From Ascidia mentula (lineage: Eukaryota; Chordata; Ascidiacea; Phlebobranchia; Ascidiidae), in assembly GCA_947561715.1 (NCBI GenBank), contig OX387197.1, positions 24,640,266 through 24,704,265 on the forward strand: a stretch of DNA of 64,000 nt, written 5' to 3'. Each line of letters starts with the position of its first letter. Within the stretch, counting starts at the first letter, position 1. Shown here one piece after another: positions 24,430 through 38,992 of the stretch. Made by a program: the position numbers and the translations under genes. The notes below the pieces were generated by a model. It was not told the origin of the DNA, made no database searches, and saw only the letters and a list, made by a program, of their open reading frames with translations.

Positions 24430-27400
24430 TTAGAAATTCCGTGTGGAAATTATGCTCAGTTTGAAGGAATCAGTCATCTGGCTTCTGTTCCAGGAATCCA
24501 CGACTGCTCTTCTCACCTCCTTGCTCATCACACAGTAGATGATGAGAAGGAAGAAGCCCTGAAGTCCGTTTAATATCACGTTCACGTACATCATGGCTGG
24601 GTGGTTTACTGTGGAGACAAAAAAACAATTTACGTAATGCAATCAACAGTGTTTGAACCCATCTTCTTACTTTGTATGAGCATGAAAGTCCATGGTATTC
24701 CCAGAACTGGTATCAGCAACACCACAGCCCTAAAACTTGCTTTGACATGAACCAAATCGGCTTCCACCTTATTTGAATTAGCACGAAGTCGATTGTTGGT
24801 TGCTTTCAAATCCTCTGCTTTCTTGCTCATCTCGTAAACGAACTTTCCGACTTTTAATGCAATCAACAAGTTGGTCGCAACCACCAGAATGAGGGGAACC
24901 ACCACTCCTGCAACCAGAACCCACGAGTCTTTCTTGATCCAGCATTGTGAGTAGGGTTTGACTTGAGTGAGTCCATCAAGCAAGGGTGGGTTTATGTCCA
25001 TATAATTTCCAGTGAGAAATCCGGTCAATGAAAAGACGGTAACCATGACAGCAGGCAGAATCCATCCAGTAAAGAGTTGAACAAGTCTTTCCTTCTTAGC
25101 GCTGGATGTGTGAAGAGAATTTCCCAGTTTTCGTGCCAGAGTCACTCCTTCAAGCAACATCCACATAGCTGTGTAGAGTAATGTCGTAATATTTATTAAG
25201 TTTAGGTTTAAAATCAATCTTACCTGAACACAGAATAAAGTAATGCGTCAACACAGCCGTCATCTCACAAACAGGTTTTGAGTTTAAAGCCGAATCACCA
25301 ATGAGAATGAAAAAGTGAAAAATAAACAAGGCAACGCATAAGTTTATTTGCACAAAGGTTCGTGCGGGTCTTAGTCGCCTTCGTACTGATCCCAACACAA
25401 TGATTGCCAATATAAGTGAAACTTCTGATACAGCTTCCAGGACGTACGAAGTGAGCTATACAAAATGAAGAGATTTAAATGCTAAACTTAATTAGATGCG
25501 TTCATGCTACATTGGTTTAGATTTCGGGCGTGTTGCGTATCTTATAGGTGCAAAATCTCTCCATATAGTATAGCGATTTTGATATAACGGAATTTCATCA
25601 AAACACAATATTCTTTCCATCGGGAGGTTTTCCGTGAGATGCATTACCTTTACATCTTTGGGAATGAAAACTGTGTCGAGAATAAGAAGAGCAGCGAATA
25701 TGGTGCTGTGGTTTGAAGCGCACACGAAGTCCTGACTTGTGGCTCGCAGGGTCTTGACTCCTCGACTGGAAAACCTGTGTAATGTAAAAGAACGCCGAAT
25801 TCAAGTTAACTAAGGGTGGAAGTTTGAGTTATGGGGGCTAAACAGTGTATGTTTAAAGTGAATGGGAGTGGTTGATAGTCTTATTGCATCGGTGCAAGCA
25901 CATAATATGGTTTGGAAAAACAGAACTATCATATAATGGCACCTGAGAATATTTACAATTGCTCAAATGTCCGATTTTGATAAAGTTTGCTTTTTTTGGT
26001 CATTGACAAGCATTAAGATTGAATCGAATAATGTGCTTCAAAGGATGGTTGAAATGTGAGCAAATACTCACTTATTATCGCTCTCATCGAGAAAGACGCA
26101 CTTCGCCTCACCCGACCTCACTTGTGCGCCACCTTGCGAGGATGGTGTCGTCAACTGCGTCAAACTGATGGTGGCGTCAGAGATCGTCATCGTGTAATTT
26201 ACCGGAGCCGACATTCCTGGATTGACTGAAATCAAATTAAGCAGAGGAACAGTAATACTGATTTCTCCGCCCGTGGCTGTTGGAGGCTTTCTGTCAACAT
26301 TCGGTATGAACGACTCCATTTCCTCCAGCGTTCCTTTCACAAATGCAACACTTATCTCGTTGGTCGTGTCGACCCCAAGCAGAGCGGTGCCTTGCGACTC
26401 GGCGATTGGCTTAGTCGGGTCACGTGACTCGCCAAATATGATGCGAACTTCCTTCACTGGATGGTTGCAAAGACCAGGAGAAACTCTGCACAGACCACGC
26501 AGTCCTGGCGATTGTGACGTAGTTGGTGATGACGTTGACAAAATTTCTGTAAACGACCACTGTTTTTGTAATGTAGTAAACTACTTCGTTTTATTACGAT
26601 TGTTGTTCCTTGCTATAACCACCGAAAATGTAACATAAAATTTTTTGCAGTTTTGTTCGCTCTGTGCTGTGGGAATTGTGTTGACGTTGTTGCAATGGCT
26701 ATACGTGATATTTGAATAATTAGATCACTAAAATTTGTGTTAAAAGGGGCAAATTGTCAAGTAGTTAAAGTTGCACACCTACAGTATTAGTGTAAATCAA
26801 AACCACCATACCGTCATTTACATTGCTAACTAATCAATAACCTGTCAGAACGCCTTCCGACTTCGTTCTCAATTGCCTCGATCATACTATTTGAGTGATT
26901 GGTTTGCTAAACCTGGAAGTCGTTATTGCATCTGGTTCGAATATCTGAGCTCTACAATTATCCGCGCAACTTAATGGCTAAAATAAACCTATGAACTCAT
27001 TTTTAAATTGTTTTTTGAAATGGTGATAATGATAAACTCATCCACCCAACCTCTGGTATGTTTAACAACATAACGTACATTATGACTTAACATTACCTGG
27101 GAAAGTGGATTGACGAAGTGGGGTCGTTTCTTGGAGTGTTGATGATTTAGTGATCGTTTCTGTTGGTAACTTGGAAGTGATTTCTGCTGTCGATTCACGA
27201 AACATTGTCGATCGTGTGTAAGGATCGGTTGTTTTGTTGTTGTTGTATTTTGTTGTTGTCTGTTGTAATGTTGTCATCGTTGCTGTTGTAGATGGTGAGC
27301 TTGTTTCAACAGTCGTGAAGTTCGCTGTGAAGAACGTTAGTGTTGTTATACGACGAAGATAAAATAATTCATTCACAGAAAACTGTCCTTCTGGCAAAAA

Positions 27401-29922
27401 AATTGATTGTATTTTTGATCGTGTTTTTGTTGTCAACGCTTTCAGGCATGATGTTTATCAAGCACTTCTGGGGAATATGCTGCCGCAGTCAGTTAACTCA
27501 TCGCCCCTTACTTTTATATTTACAAATGAAAGGTCGATTTTCATTGCAATTATTCCTGGATAAGTTAAAGCCAACGTTTCTGTCCTTCGTGGCAACTAGG
27601 CATCCCTCAGACGTATTATCCACGTTGCTGCATTCTGGATATTTCTTCCCTGTCAAAATGATAGGTAATGAGTGCTGGTCATAGTTCTATATTTAAGGAT
27701 GCTGTTTTTCGATATAAGAAGCTAGAACAATCTTAATACATGACTGTGCCAGCAAACTTATATTTGAATGTTAAAAATTGCATGAAGAAAGCATGGTTCT
27801 GCGTAAATCAAAAGCCTTTTAGCGCTATTATAGATCCCCGTGACAAATTCTTTCATAGTTTGATCTGTTCATTACGGAAACACACCAACATTTCCTTGTT
27901 TTTCTGTAAAAACTTATAATTTTACAGACTCTCCCATCGTTTTTTAATACAGCTTCCCAGTGAAAGTTACCAACACAATTCTCACCCACGTAAGCTGTTA
28001 GTGGCATGTTGCCGTTGGATCTATTAACCAAGTTCTTAATCGCATCCAAGTCTTCACAATCTTCTATCACCTCTGGGATTTCAGCACCCATCTCACCACA
28101 ATCATTTTTAGCTTCGGTAAAATTCAAGAGAGGTTGGTGAACCATGACGAAACATTTCCGTCCTGATTCTGTAAATTTTTTTAGCACATTAATGCGAAAG
28201 TGATCAGTTGCTGTAACGGCCGTATAACATGTTGTAAATGGTAAATGGTTGTAAACTTATATGTTGAAATTGGGAATCTTACAAGTTGTGAAATCAAAAT
28301 TTCGCTGAATTAAAGTGTCTTTGCTTTATAGTTATTTGATCGCAAGGTAGGTAGAAATCATAACCACGGTAGTGTTTATCTTGGGAAGACCAACCCTATT
28401 AAAGTATTTCAACCCTCAAATATTTCCGCTTTCAAGTTTACAGTCGGTATAAGTTCCGTACATTTAGAGATAAAGTTTTTTGAGCTGATGTGGTGTTGGA
28501 GCTTTGCAACGCATCATACTTATTAATGGCCCCACTTTGCGCATCATAGTCTGTTGGAGTAGCGCTACCAATAACTTCCATCTGATCACTTATAACCTTC
28601 TGGTAAACTTACCGTGTACAGCAATACTCTGACGAATGCAGTCGATTTCAGCATTCAAATCTGAAACCAAATTTCATTACACAGATGGACTTCAATAGTC
28701 AACAGCACAAAAACACTGAAAATGACAAACAGAGTAGCGGGTTTTTATGCATCGCTAAAGCTGACTGAAGTAAAATGCACATTAGTTTAATATAAGACCT
28801 TCTGCACATATTGTTAGATGTGGCCTTGTACTAATTGTACTTCTTACCTTCGGTTTGGCAAATATAGTATCTTGTTTTTGTGCAGTTGATATTCTTCAAG
28901 TCAAAACTAAAGCCATTGATTCTGACGCAGAAATTATTGTCTCTTGCTGGCCAGTCCAATGCAGACCCATCTGTCCAGTTCCTACCTTTACCACCTGTAC
29001 AGCCAAATATCTACTTTTTCATGGTGTGTGGAGTTCTCTTATAGCGTATTTTCTTTGAAATACTCCATGCTTTTTTTTTGCTGTTTCAACTGCTGATATT
29101 CAATATATAGACACTTCCTAAAAATAATCTCATGGGTGATAGTGGTTTTAAGCAATATCGTTTCCTTTATGTGTGCATGATCATAAAAATTCCACTTACC
29201 GAGCCAAGAACCATTTTTTTCGTGGTGGTACCGTGCCACCTTTGCAGCAAACTTTACGGCGATAAATTGACATTCGGACTCGACTTTAGCCAGCTCCATA
29301 CTCATGTTTTGACAATCCGATCTCGCATCGTTAAACTTCTCTGTAGTTGCAATGAAACAGTAGCGCTTGCTGGTGGCTGCGCAAGAAACAACCAATGGAA
29401 CAGAAGAATTTAGACGAACATTATAGCCCATGAAACTGTTTTTGTATTTATTTGCAAACGTTTCTGTTGTTTCTACAATATCACTTTCAAAACAAAACAT
29501 TTGAAATGAAAAAAAGGTTGAATTGTGCAATCTTATTCTGTGCGAACCGTTTGAATTATCACACAAGAGTCCCCAAATTATTTAAGCTTGAAACACCCGA
29601 GGCTGAACTCTATAATTTTTAACCAGATTTGGATTCGTGTAAAAATCGATTCCGAATCTATTCCAGGTGTGCAAAAATTCCAGTAATATGAACCGTTCAT
29701 TTCACTCTCATAAACTTTTTCACATCAAGTCAAATGGCGAATGAGTGCGAAAATAACTCTTGACTTTAGTGTACCGCATTAACCAACAAATTTTGAAAAT
29801 TAAATGTAATACTTTTGTAAAAGGGATTTGTACTTACGGGACTGCTGTACGATGCAAATTGCCAAAGTAGCCAGAAGCACTGCTGTGAATTCGGCCGCCA
29901 TTACTTGTTTTATAAAAACCAT
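24430..29922 (-). CDS. G3: CTLD-CTLD-GAIN-7TM adhesion GPCR
   Basis: Exons: 29922-29838, 29376-29200, 28994-28848, 28660-28613, 28168-27845, 27324-27097, 26546-26072, 25774-25648, 25455-25224, 25168-24671 and 24608-24430; 839 aa. In the CTLD2 exon a 14-nt deletion removes the region of the last cysteine, and the donor base context changes from G|GTACGT to T|GTCACG. Ending there makes the exon 15 nt shorter than in G0, G2 and G4, so the phase is kept. If that weak donor is not used, the frame stops 12 codons after the deletion. One codon is missing after helix 3 (ARKLGNS). The 7TM is of the G2/G5 class. The in-phase donor after 24517 points to T3, which lacks an acceptor. Confidence 0.75.
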
Positions 29923-32169
29923 GCTTACTTTCTGAAAAACATTCCTCCAGAGGAAAATATTGTGGTGAAAACCATATATTCTTATTGTGAATCTAAACGA
30001 CCATTGTTCCGACCTAACAGGTCGCATCGTTGTCACACCATAGCTGCACTGGTAAGACCTAGTTGGTCAAAACAGTGTCCCTGTCTGCCGCTCACTATGA
30101 AAACATTATTGCCTTTATTGCTTATACATCATATATTACAATCTTGGCCTGAGGATGGTCTGTTGCATAACGACCGAAACGTCGTCCAAACAAGTGGCTT
30201 TCTAGCCAGAGGAACTTTGATTTATTGTCTAATCAGAAATATTAGTGCGTTTTTATCAAAAACTGTTCGTTGGAACTAATGCTGCCAACTTGTATCGCAG
30301 TTACAATTCACTAAACTCCAAACGTAAAAGCGGAAGAGATTTCTTTATCTTTGCAGCAGCACCTGATTCGTAAAACTTCACAATGTTACCGATAATCTCA
30401 TTGGTTCTATCAGTGATTTTCTTAGTTGAGTTTTAAGTCTATTTTTGGCTCCATGCAAAATTATTAAACTGATTGATTGCTCAATTTATCACGTGACTCA
30501 CATCAAAACCCGTTTAATCGGAAACGAATTAGTTAAGGTGATAATCAAATTGACCCCGCGTTGAACGTCTGCGTTAATTTGTGTAAAAATTTTATAAAAC
30601 TTCAACAGATTCCGTTTAGTAGAGATTATTACCATACACATCAACTTTGCTCAATAAAGTGCAAAAATATGTTTATTCATAGTATTTTGTATTGAAAAAT
30701 ATGTTGCTTAAAGGCGTATTATTTTAAAAATCTCCTATTTTGGCTTCCACAACCGGAATCCCCGTTGGCGTAAACATAGATAACAATGTTCCTAAACTAA
30801 CTCTACAGTAAAGGGTTAATTTCTCTGACCTCGAGTCTTATAAACGGGGAAGGATTTAGAAAAAGAAAATTATCCGTCACGCACTCCAGTTATTTGAAGC
30901 TCTTGATCTAATTATTATTCTAATACACTGTCGACTTTTTGATTTAATATTCTGTTCTTCTGGCTCATTAAAACTTGCGGAAGCCTAGCTCGATAGCAGG
31001 CGAAACGTTGTTGAATAAAACTTACGTTTTAATTGTGCCAGAAGAACAGACTATTTAATGACAACATGCTTGGCAGCAACAGAAACATTACATTTGTCGA
31101 ATTTGTTTTTTTCAGAAATAGGTTTGTAATATTCTTTGCAACGAAAACTAACTAACCTCTTATGTTCGTTTTGTAGCACCCACATTATTGCAAAATGGTG
31201 TAATACAGAATCATTTTTCTAATCACTATCGCAACGCAAGCGTACTAATGCTGAATGCACGGCTGTAATACGAAGAATAAACCGTGCAAAAAGGTAAACT
31301 GCATACGCGTGTGAGGTCAAACTTCTGATTGCGGAAATGGACAAAGTGTTCGCCTGAATCAAAATGTCGGGAATATTGGGTTCTAAGAGCTGCATGAGAA
31401 AACACATGAGCAAGTGCTTACTACTGCTTCTGCATGTCCATTGTGATATCAAAAACCAAAAAGCGAAGCCTGCCCCGTCTGCAAAGCTGAGATTTAATCA
31501 ACGATTTATTTGTGCGCGTATGAATGAGACAGGCAACAACACCACCTCCAATTGACGTGAAAATCTGTCGTCACACCACCTTCCTCCCAACGCAACAAAA
31601 CGATTGGTTACAGCTCGCGTCATATTAAATGAGGAAATCAATTATTGCGAGGTGGCCTGATGACGTCACTCGCGTAACCATTAACGACAGAAAATCACGG
31701 AAGCATTTGTGGCGACATGATACGCCTTAAAAGCAGTACAGTATAAGGGATAGACGGTGTTGGCATTGCGAAGCGTAGGAATGTATTAGAAGACTGAATT
31801 GGTCCATGCCGTTTGACAGAAAAACAAACCGAAGCACATCTTTTAAAGTTGTCGACACACATAGTGAGTTAGTGATATTGCTGTTCAAGGTGATGTAATC
31901 AAATTTTGTATATAACGCATCACTGTCCGAACGCGAGGGTCTTTTTCTAGACGGTCCGCCAGAAATCCAATGCATCTTTCTTCACACCAAAGCAAGAATA
32001 ATGACTTTGACAAATTATGCAATACTCGCAATCCACAAAGTAACCAACCATGGAGCGAGCGCATTAAAACCAAGGAACATAAAAATCTAACACACAGCGA
32101 ATATTATGCGTCTCTGTCGGACTGCGAAGCGTGAACTTTATTCGAATAAGACGAGCGCAGACGCTCAGC
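29923..32169. promoter_or_regulatory. Intergenic region upstream of G3
   Basis: Holds a degenerate hammerhead-like repeat (CTGAGGA core, 30145-30190), the MITE-like element at 30954-31047, repeat A (about 31220-31790) and the T4 poly(A) signal (minus AATAAA at 32142-32137). No gene is recognised. Confidence 0.4.
30954..31047. mobile_element. MITE-like inverted-repeat element, unit 4
   Basis: Same element, same site and same flanks as the copy at 21991-22089, with a few bases deleted after the left terminal repeat. The shared insertion point means it was copied with the array unit and did not insert independently. Confidence 0.5.
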
Positions 32170-32499
32170 TCACAAATATGAGCTGCACTGCTCTCCGATG
32201 ACATCTATCGTAACGCTTTCGCTCGTCGCACGACCGCTAGAGGCGGTTGCAAGCACTTCGGGAGGCGGGGCTGGGAATTGATCCACGCCTTCTTCCGCCT
32301 CGCGGAGTTCGGTTGTCGAGGAGACGAATTTCGAGTTGTCGTAACCGAATCTTCACGGAGAGAGGGTGGAAATGGCGGGCGACATCGACAAAGGACTCGC
32401 GCATCGCGAAGAGCTGAACGAGCTCATACTCGAATTGCTTCTTCCCATTTTGAAGGAGTCTTCCACATGCTCGCCACTAGGGCTTCCGAACCCACGTGA
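32170..32499 (-). pseudogene. T4: tail exon copy with in-frame stop
   Basis: The acceptor-like AATAG|TCACG is intact, but one base change turns the Gly codon of LSPGRF into TGA at 32355-32353, about halfway through. The predicted tail would lose the YDN motif, the PAPPP stretch and the SSYL terminus. The remaining 3' half and the poly(A) signal are conserved. Confidence 0.7.
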
Positions 32500-33408
32500 C
32501 TATTAAAACACAAAAATTAAATCTTGTGTTGTGAAAAACTATTTTATTACCAGCATTGTTGCTCCACACGTTGTACAACGCTACATACAGTTACTTGTTG
32601 GTTGAATTTCATTATCAATTTAATCATCGCCGTGATGTAAGCGCGTCACTGCTCACTGCACCGATGTTGTTATTCATACGAAGATCAAAACCGTATACGC
32701 GTGTGACGACAAAGTTGTTTTGATTGCGGAAACGACAGAGGGTTCGTATAAAATAAAACGTAGGCGGATAATTGGATACAGCTCGCGTAATGTCAAATGA
32801 GAGAATTAGTTATAGCAATGTGGCGTGCTACGTCATCTTCCCAACTACAACAGAGAATCACACAAGCTAAAATGGCGATAAAATACGCGTTAGAAAGCAG
32901 TGCAACGTGAAAGAGGAATATTAGGCCACGCAAAACCATGCGTTGCGATACTGTGGAAAAGTCCGATCTTCAAGTGGGCGATCCTGCCTTGCCACCCGAA
33001 ACACGACCAATTCTCGTGAACGTTTATGAGTTTTCGCACCAGTTTAACTCGACCACAACATGTACACTTCTAACCACTGAGGTTACTTGTATTAGTTTGA
33101 GTGGAGTGGCAGCCTGACCGCGGTTTCCCGGCGACGTGTATTTTGGTTATCCCACGTTTCGTAACTTTATGACAGCTGAGGTCACGAAGTTGGAAAATCC
33201 AGCATTGACGTGCGACAATTGCTTCCACTCAGTTTCTTCAATGAAAAACGAGAAAACCAACATATTTTTGGTCATCCTGTTGTACTGATTTTACTTGTCT
33301 TTGTTTGCTGCAAATTCCGATCACATTGAATTAAAAAACCGTTTGTTCAAATATATATACATGAGAGATTTTTATGTGAAGTCTTATTCGTTTTGGAAAA
33401 AGTAAAGT
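32500..33408. other. Putative last intron of G4
   Basis: Contains repeat B (about 32620-32960), in which the CRE is mutated to TGACGACA. The whole stretch is almost identical to 41504-42414 of the next unit, including shared substitutions, which indicates recent homogenisation. No coding signal. Confidence 0.45.
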
Positions 33409-36400
33409 TTAGGAATTGCGTGTGGAAACCAAGCTCAGTTTGAAGGAATCAGTCATCTGGCTTCTGTTCCACGAATCCACGACTGCTCTTCTCACCTCCT
33501 TGCTCATCACACAGTAGATGATGAGAAGAAAGAAGCCCTGGAGTCCGTTTAATATCACGTTCACGTACATCATGGCTGGGTGGTTTACTGTGAAGAAAAA
33601 AAAACAATTTACCTAAGGCAATCAACATTCGTTCTACCCATCTTCTTACTTTGTAGGAACATGAAAGTCCATGGTATTCCCAGAACTGGCATCAGCAACA
33701 CCACAGCCCTAAAACTTGCTTTGACATGAACCAAATTAGCTTCCACCACATTTGAATTTGCACGAAGTCGATTGTTGGTTGATTTGAAATTCTCTGCTTT
33801 CTTGCTCATATCGTAAACGAACTTTCCCACTTTTAATGCAATCAATAAGTTGGTCGCAACCACAAGAATGAGGGGAACCATCACTCCTGCAATCAGGATC
33901 CACGAGTCTTTCTTGATCCAGCATTGTGAGTAGGGTTTGACTTGAGTGAGTCCATCAAGCAAGGCTGGGTTTATGTCCATATAATTTCCAGTGAGAAATC
34001 CAGCCAATGAAAAGATGGTGACCATGACAGCAGGCAGAATCCATCCAGTAAAGAGTTGAACAAGTCTTTCCCTCTTAGCGTTGGATGTGTGAAGAGAATT
34101 TCCCAGTGTTTTTCGTGCCAGAGTCACTCCTTCGAGCAACATCCACATAGCTGTGTAGAGTAATGTTGTAATATTTATTAAGTTTAGGTTTAAAATCAAT
34201 CTTACCTGAACACAGAATAAAGTAGTGCGTCAACACAGCCGTCATCTCACAAACAGGTTTTGAGTTTAAAGCCGAATCACCAATGAGAATGAAAAAGTGA
34301 AAAATAAACAAGGCAACGCACAAGTTTATTTGCACAAAGGTTCGTGCGGATCGTAGTCGCCTTCGTACTGATCTCAGCACAATGATTGCCAATAAGAGTG
34401 AAACTTCTGATACAGCTTCCAGGACGTACGAAGTGATCTGATCAAAATAAAGAGATTTAAATGCCAAACTTAATTAGATGCGTTCATGCTACATTGGCTT
34501 AGATTTAGGGCGTGTTACGTATCTTATTGATAGTATATTGATAGACATCAAAATAGAATATTTTTCCATCGAGAGGATTTCCTTGCGATGCTTTACCTTT
34601 ACATCTTTGGGAATGAAAACTGTGTCGAGAATAAGAAGAGCAGCGAATATGGTGCTGTGGTTTGAAGCGCACACGAAGTCCTGACTTGTGGCTCGCAGGG
34701 TCTTGACTCCTCGACTGGAAAACCTGTGTAAGGTAAAAGAACGCCGAATTTATATTAACTAAGGGTGGTAGTTTGAGTTATGAGGGCTAAACAGTGTATG
34801 TTTAAAGTGAAAAGGAGTGGTTGATAGTCTTATTGCATCGGTGCAAGCACATAATATAGTTTGGAAATACAGCACTATCATAATGGCACCTCAGATTATT
34901 TACAATTGCTCAAATGTCCGATTTTGATAAAAATTTCCTTTTTTGGTCGTTGAAAAGCATTAAGATTGAATCGAATAATGTGCTTCAAAGGATGGTTGAA
35001 AGGTGAGCAAATACTCACTTATTATTGCTCTCATCGAGAAAGACGCACTTCGCCTCACCCGACCTCACTTGTGCGCCACCTTGCGACGATGCTGTTGTTA
35101 ACTGCGTCAAACTGATGGTGGCGTCAGAGATCGTCATCGTGTAATTAACCGGAGCCGACATTCCCGGGTTGACTGAAATCAAGTTAAGCAGAGGAACAGT
35201 AATACTGATTTCTCCTCCCGTGGCGGTTGGAGGCTTTCTGTCAACATTCGGTATGAACGACTCCATTTCCTCCAGCGTTCCTTGCACAAACGAAACACTT
35301 ATATCGTTGGTCGTCTCGACCCCAAGCAGAGCGGTGCCTTGCGACTCGGCGATTGGCTTTGTCGGGTCACGTGACTCGCCAAATATGATGCGAACTTCCT
35401 TCGTTGGATGGATGCAAAGATTCGGAGAAACTCTACACAGATCACGTAGTCCAGGCGATTGTGATGTAGTTGGTGATGACGTTGGCACAATTTCTGTAAA
35501 CGACCAATGTTTTTGTAATGTAGTAAACTATTTTTTTTATTACGAATGTTATGTCTTGCTATAAACACAGAAAATTAACATAAAAATTTCTGCCGTTTTG
35601 TTCGCTATGTCCCGTGGTAATAATGTTGACGTTGTTGCAATGGCTATACGTGATATTTGAATAATTAGATCACCGAAATTTGTGTTAAAATGGGTAATAT
35701 CCAAGTAGTTAAAGTTGCACACTTACAGCATTTGTGAAAATCAAAACTACCATACAGTCAGTTTTTTTACATTTGCCAACCAATCAATAACATGTCAGAA
35801 CGCCTTCCGACTTCGTTTTCAATTGCCTCGATCATACTATTTGAGTGATTGGTTTGCTAAACCTGGAAGTCGTTATTGCATCTGGTTCGAATATATGAGC
35901 TCTACAATTATCCGCGCAACTTAATGACTAAAATGAACCTTTGAACTCATTTTTAAATTGTTTTTTGAAATGTTGATAATGATAAACTCACCTACCTAAC
36001 CTCTGGTATATTTAACAACATAACGTACATTAGGACGTAACATTACCTGGGAAAGTGGATTGAAGTGGGGTCGTTTCTTGGAGTGTTGATGATTTTGTGA
36101 TCGTCTCTGTTGGTGACTTGGAAGTGATTTCTGCTGTCGATTCGCGAAACAATGTAGATTGTGTGTAGGGATCGGTTGTTTTGTTGTAGTTGTATTTTGT
36201 TGTTGTCTGTTGTAATATTGTCATCGTTGCTGTTGTAGATGGTGAGCTTGTTTCAACAGTCGTAAAGTTCGCTGTGAAGAGCGTTACTGTTGTTATACGA
36301 CGAAGATAAAATAATTCATTTACAGAAAACTGTGTTTCTGTTGTTAACGCTTTCAGGTATGATGTTTATCAAGCGCTTCCGAGGAAAATGCTGCCGTAGT

Positions 36401-38992
36401 CAGTTCACTCATCACCCCTCACCTTTATATTTACAAATGAAGGGTCTGGTTGCAGAGCAGTTATTCCATGACAAGGCAAAGTCACCGTTATTGTGCTTCG
36501 TAACAACTTGGCATCCTTCCGACGTATTATCCACGTTGCTGTATTCCGGATATTTCTTCCCTGTCAAAATGATAGTTAATGGGTGCTGGTCATAGTTTTA
36601 TATTTAAGGATGCTGTTTTTCGATATAACAAGCTACAGCATTCTTAATACATGACTGTACCAGCAAACTTGCATGTAAATGTTTAAACTTGCATGAAGAA
36701 GCATGGTTCTGCGTAAAGAAAAAGCCTCTCTAGCGCTTACATCCACGTACCAAATTCTTTCATAGTTTGATAACATACACTGTATCTGTTAATTACAGAA
36801 ACACACCAACATTTCCTTATTTTTCTGCAAAAACTTATAATTTTACAGACTCTGTCATCGGTTTTTAATACAGCTACCCAGTGAAAGTTACCAACACAAT
36901 TCTCACCCACGTAAGCTGTTGTCGGCATGTTGCCGTTGGATCTATTAACCAAGTTCTTAATCGCATCCAAGTCTTCTCCAACCTCTATTTCCTCTGATAT
37001 TTCAGCACCCATCTCACCACAATCAGTTTCAGCTTCGGTAAAATTCACGTGAGGTTCGTGAACCATGACGAAACATTTTCGCCCAGATTCTGTAATTTTT
37101 TTAGCACAATCAAGCGAAAACCGTCAGTTGCTGTAACGGCCGTATAACATGTTGTAAATGGTAAATGGTTGTAAACTTATAATCTTACAAGTCGTGAAAT
37201 TAAAACTTCACATAGTTGACGTGCTTTTGCTTCAAAGATTTATTTGATCTCAAGTCATAACTAACGGTAGGTTTTACCATATTTCAAGCCTGACTTAATT
37301 TCGGCGCCTCTATAATCAATAGCATGTCAAAATGCCAGTTTTTGAGTGACCGATCGGGTTACTGAAACCGGAAGTCGTTAGCGTATCAAGTTAAAACATC
37401 CATGCTCAATAATAATTCGTGCTATAAATAAAATGATTCTTGAAATTCTTTTTTAGGTCGTGAAATTAAAACTTCGATAGTTATTTGATCGCAAGGTAGG
37501 TAGAAATCATAACCAAGGTAGTGTTTATCTTGGGAAGACCAACCCTATTAAAGTATTTCAACCCTCAAATATTTCCGCTTTCAAGTTTACAGTCGGTATA
37601 AGTTCCGTAGATTTAGATGCAATTAAAGTTTTTTGAGCTGATGTAGTGTTGGAGCTTTGCAACGCATCAAATTCTGTTGGAGTAGCGCTACCAATAACTT
37701 CCATCTGATCACTTATAACCTTCTGGTAAACTTACCGTGTACAGTACTCTGATCAGGGCAATCGATGTTATCATTCAATTCTGAAACAAAATTTCATCAC
37801 ACAGATGGTCTTCAATAGTGAACAGCACAAAAACGCTGAAAGTGACAAACAAAGTAGCGGGCTTTTATGCATCGCTAAAGCTGACTGAAGTAACATGCAC
37901 ATTAGTGTAGTATTTAGCCTACTACACATATTGTTAGATGTGGCCTTGTACTAATTGTACTTCTTACCTTCGGTTTGGCAAATATAGAATCTTTCGTTTG
38001 TGCACCCAATATTCTTCAAATCAAAAGTAAACGCATGGATTTTGGCGCACCGATTACTGTCTTGTGCTGGCCAGTTCAATGCAGACCCGTCTGTCCAGTT
38101 GCCATCTTTACCACCTGGTTGTACAGCTCAATAAATATTTTTTTTCTGGTACTTTTTTCTCGTTTGTGGAGGTCTATCATAGCGCACTTTTTTGAAATCC
38201 TAAATACTCTTTTGAGTGGTTTCAAGCAATATCGTACACACTATGTGTGCATGATCATAAAAAATTGTGTAAACTGCATTAAAAAAATCACACTATTGGC
38301 TGCACTTTGCTTATCAAATGATCAATATAAGTCCACTCACCGAGCCAGGAACCACGTGGACTATTATCGAACTTCTGTGCCAACTTTGCAGCAAACTTTA
38401 CGGCGATAAATTGACATTCCGACTCGACTTTAGCCAGCTCCATACTCCTCCTTTCACAACCCGATATCGCATCCTCAAAATTCTCTCTAGTTGCAATGAA
38501 ACAGTAGCGCTTGAAGGTGGCTGCGCAAGAAGAAACCCAATGAAACAGTAGAATTTAGATAAACAATATAGCCAATGAAACAACTCTAAAATTTACAATT
38601 TTATTTTGTGTTTGCATTATCACACAAGCCTTCCCAAATTATTTAAGCTTGAAACACCCGAGGTTGAACTCAATAATTTTAAACCAGATTTGGATTCGTG
38701 TAAAAATCGGTTCCGAACCTATTTCAGGTGTGTCTTAAAGTTCCAGTAATATACATCGTCCATTTCACTGATATAAACTTTCTCACATCAAGTCAAATGG
38801 CGAATGAGTGCGGAAATAACTCTTGGCTTTAGTGTACCGCATTAACCAACAAATTTTGGAAATTAAATGCTTTTTGAAACACTTTTATTAAAGCGATTTG
38901 TACTCACGGGATTGCTGTAAGCTGCAAATTGCCAAAGTCGCCAGAAGCACTGCGGTGAATTCGGCCGCAATTACTTGTTTTATAAAAACCAT
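33409..38992 (-). CDS. G4: CTLD-CTLD-GAIN-7TM adhesion GPCR
   Basis: Exons: 38992-38908, 38520-38341, 38114-37968, 37780-37736, 37089-36751, 36271-36047, 35493-35019, 34723-34597, 34437-34206, 34150-33650 and 33587-33409; 844 aa with no stop. CTLD2 is complete, including the last cysteine (RYSVCYQ), which makes this the most intact extracellular region in the array. CTLD1 is the most diverged copy (residues around AQKFDNSPRGSWLG). The stalk lacks one Arg codon near its end. The 7TM belongs to the G1 class (AGVMVPLI, NVVEAN). The in-phase donor after 33496 points to T4, which has a stop. E1 uses a GTGAGT donor where G0-G3 use GTAAGT. Confidence 0.85.
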
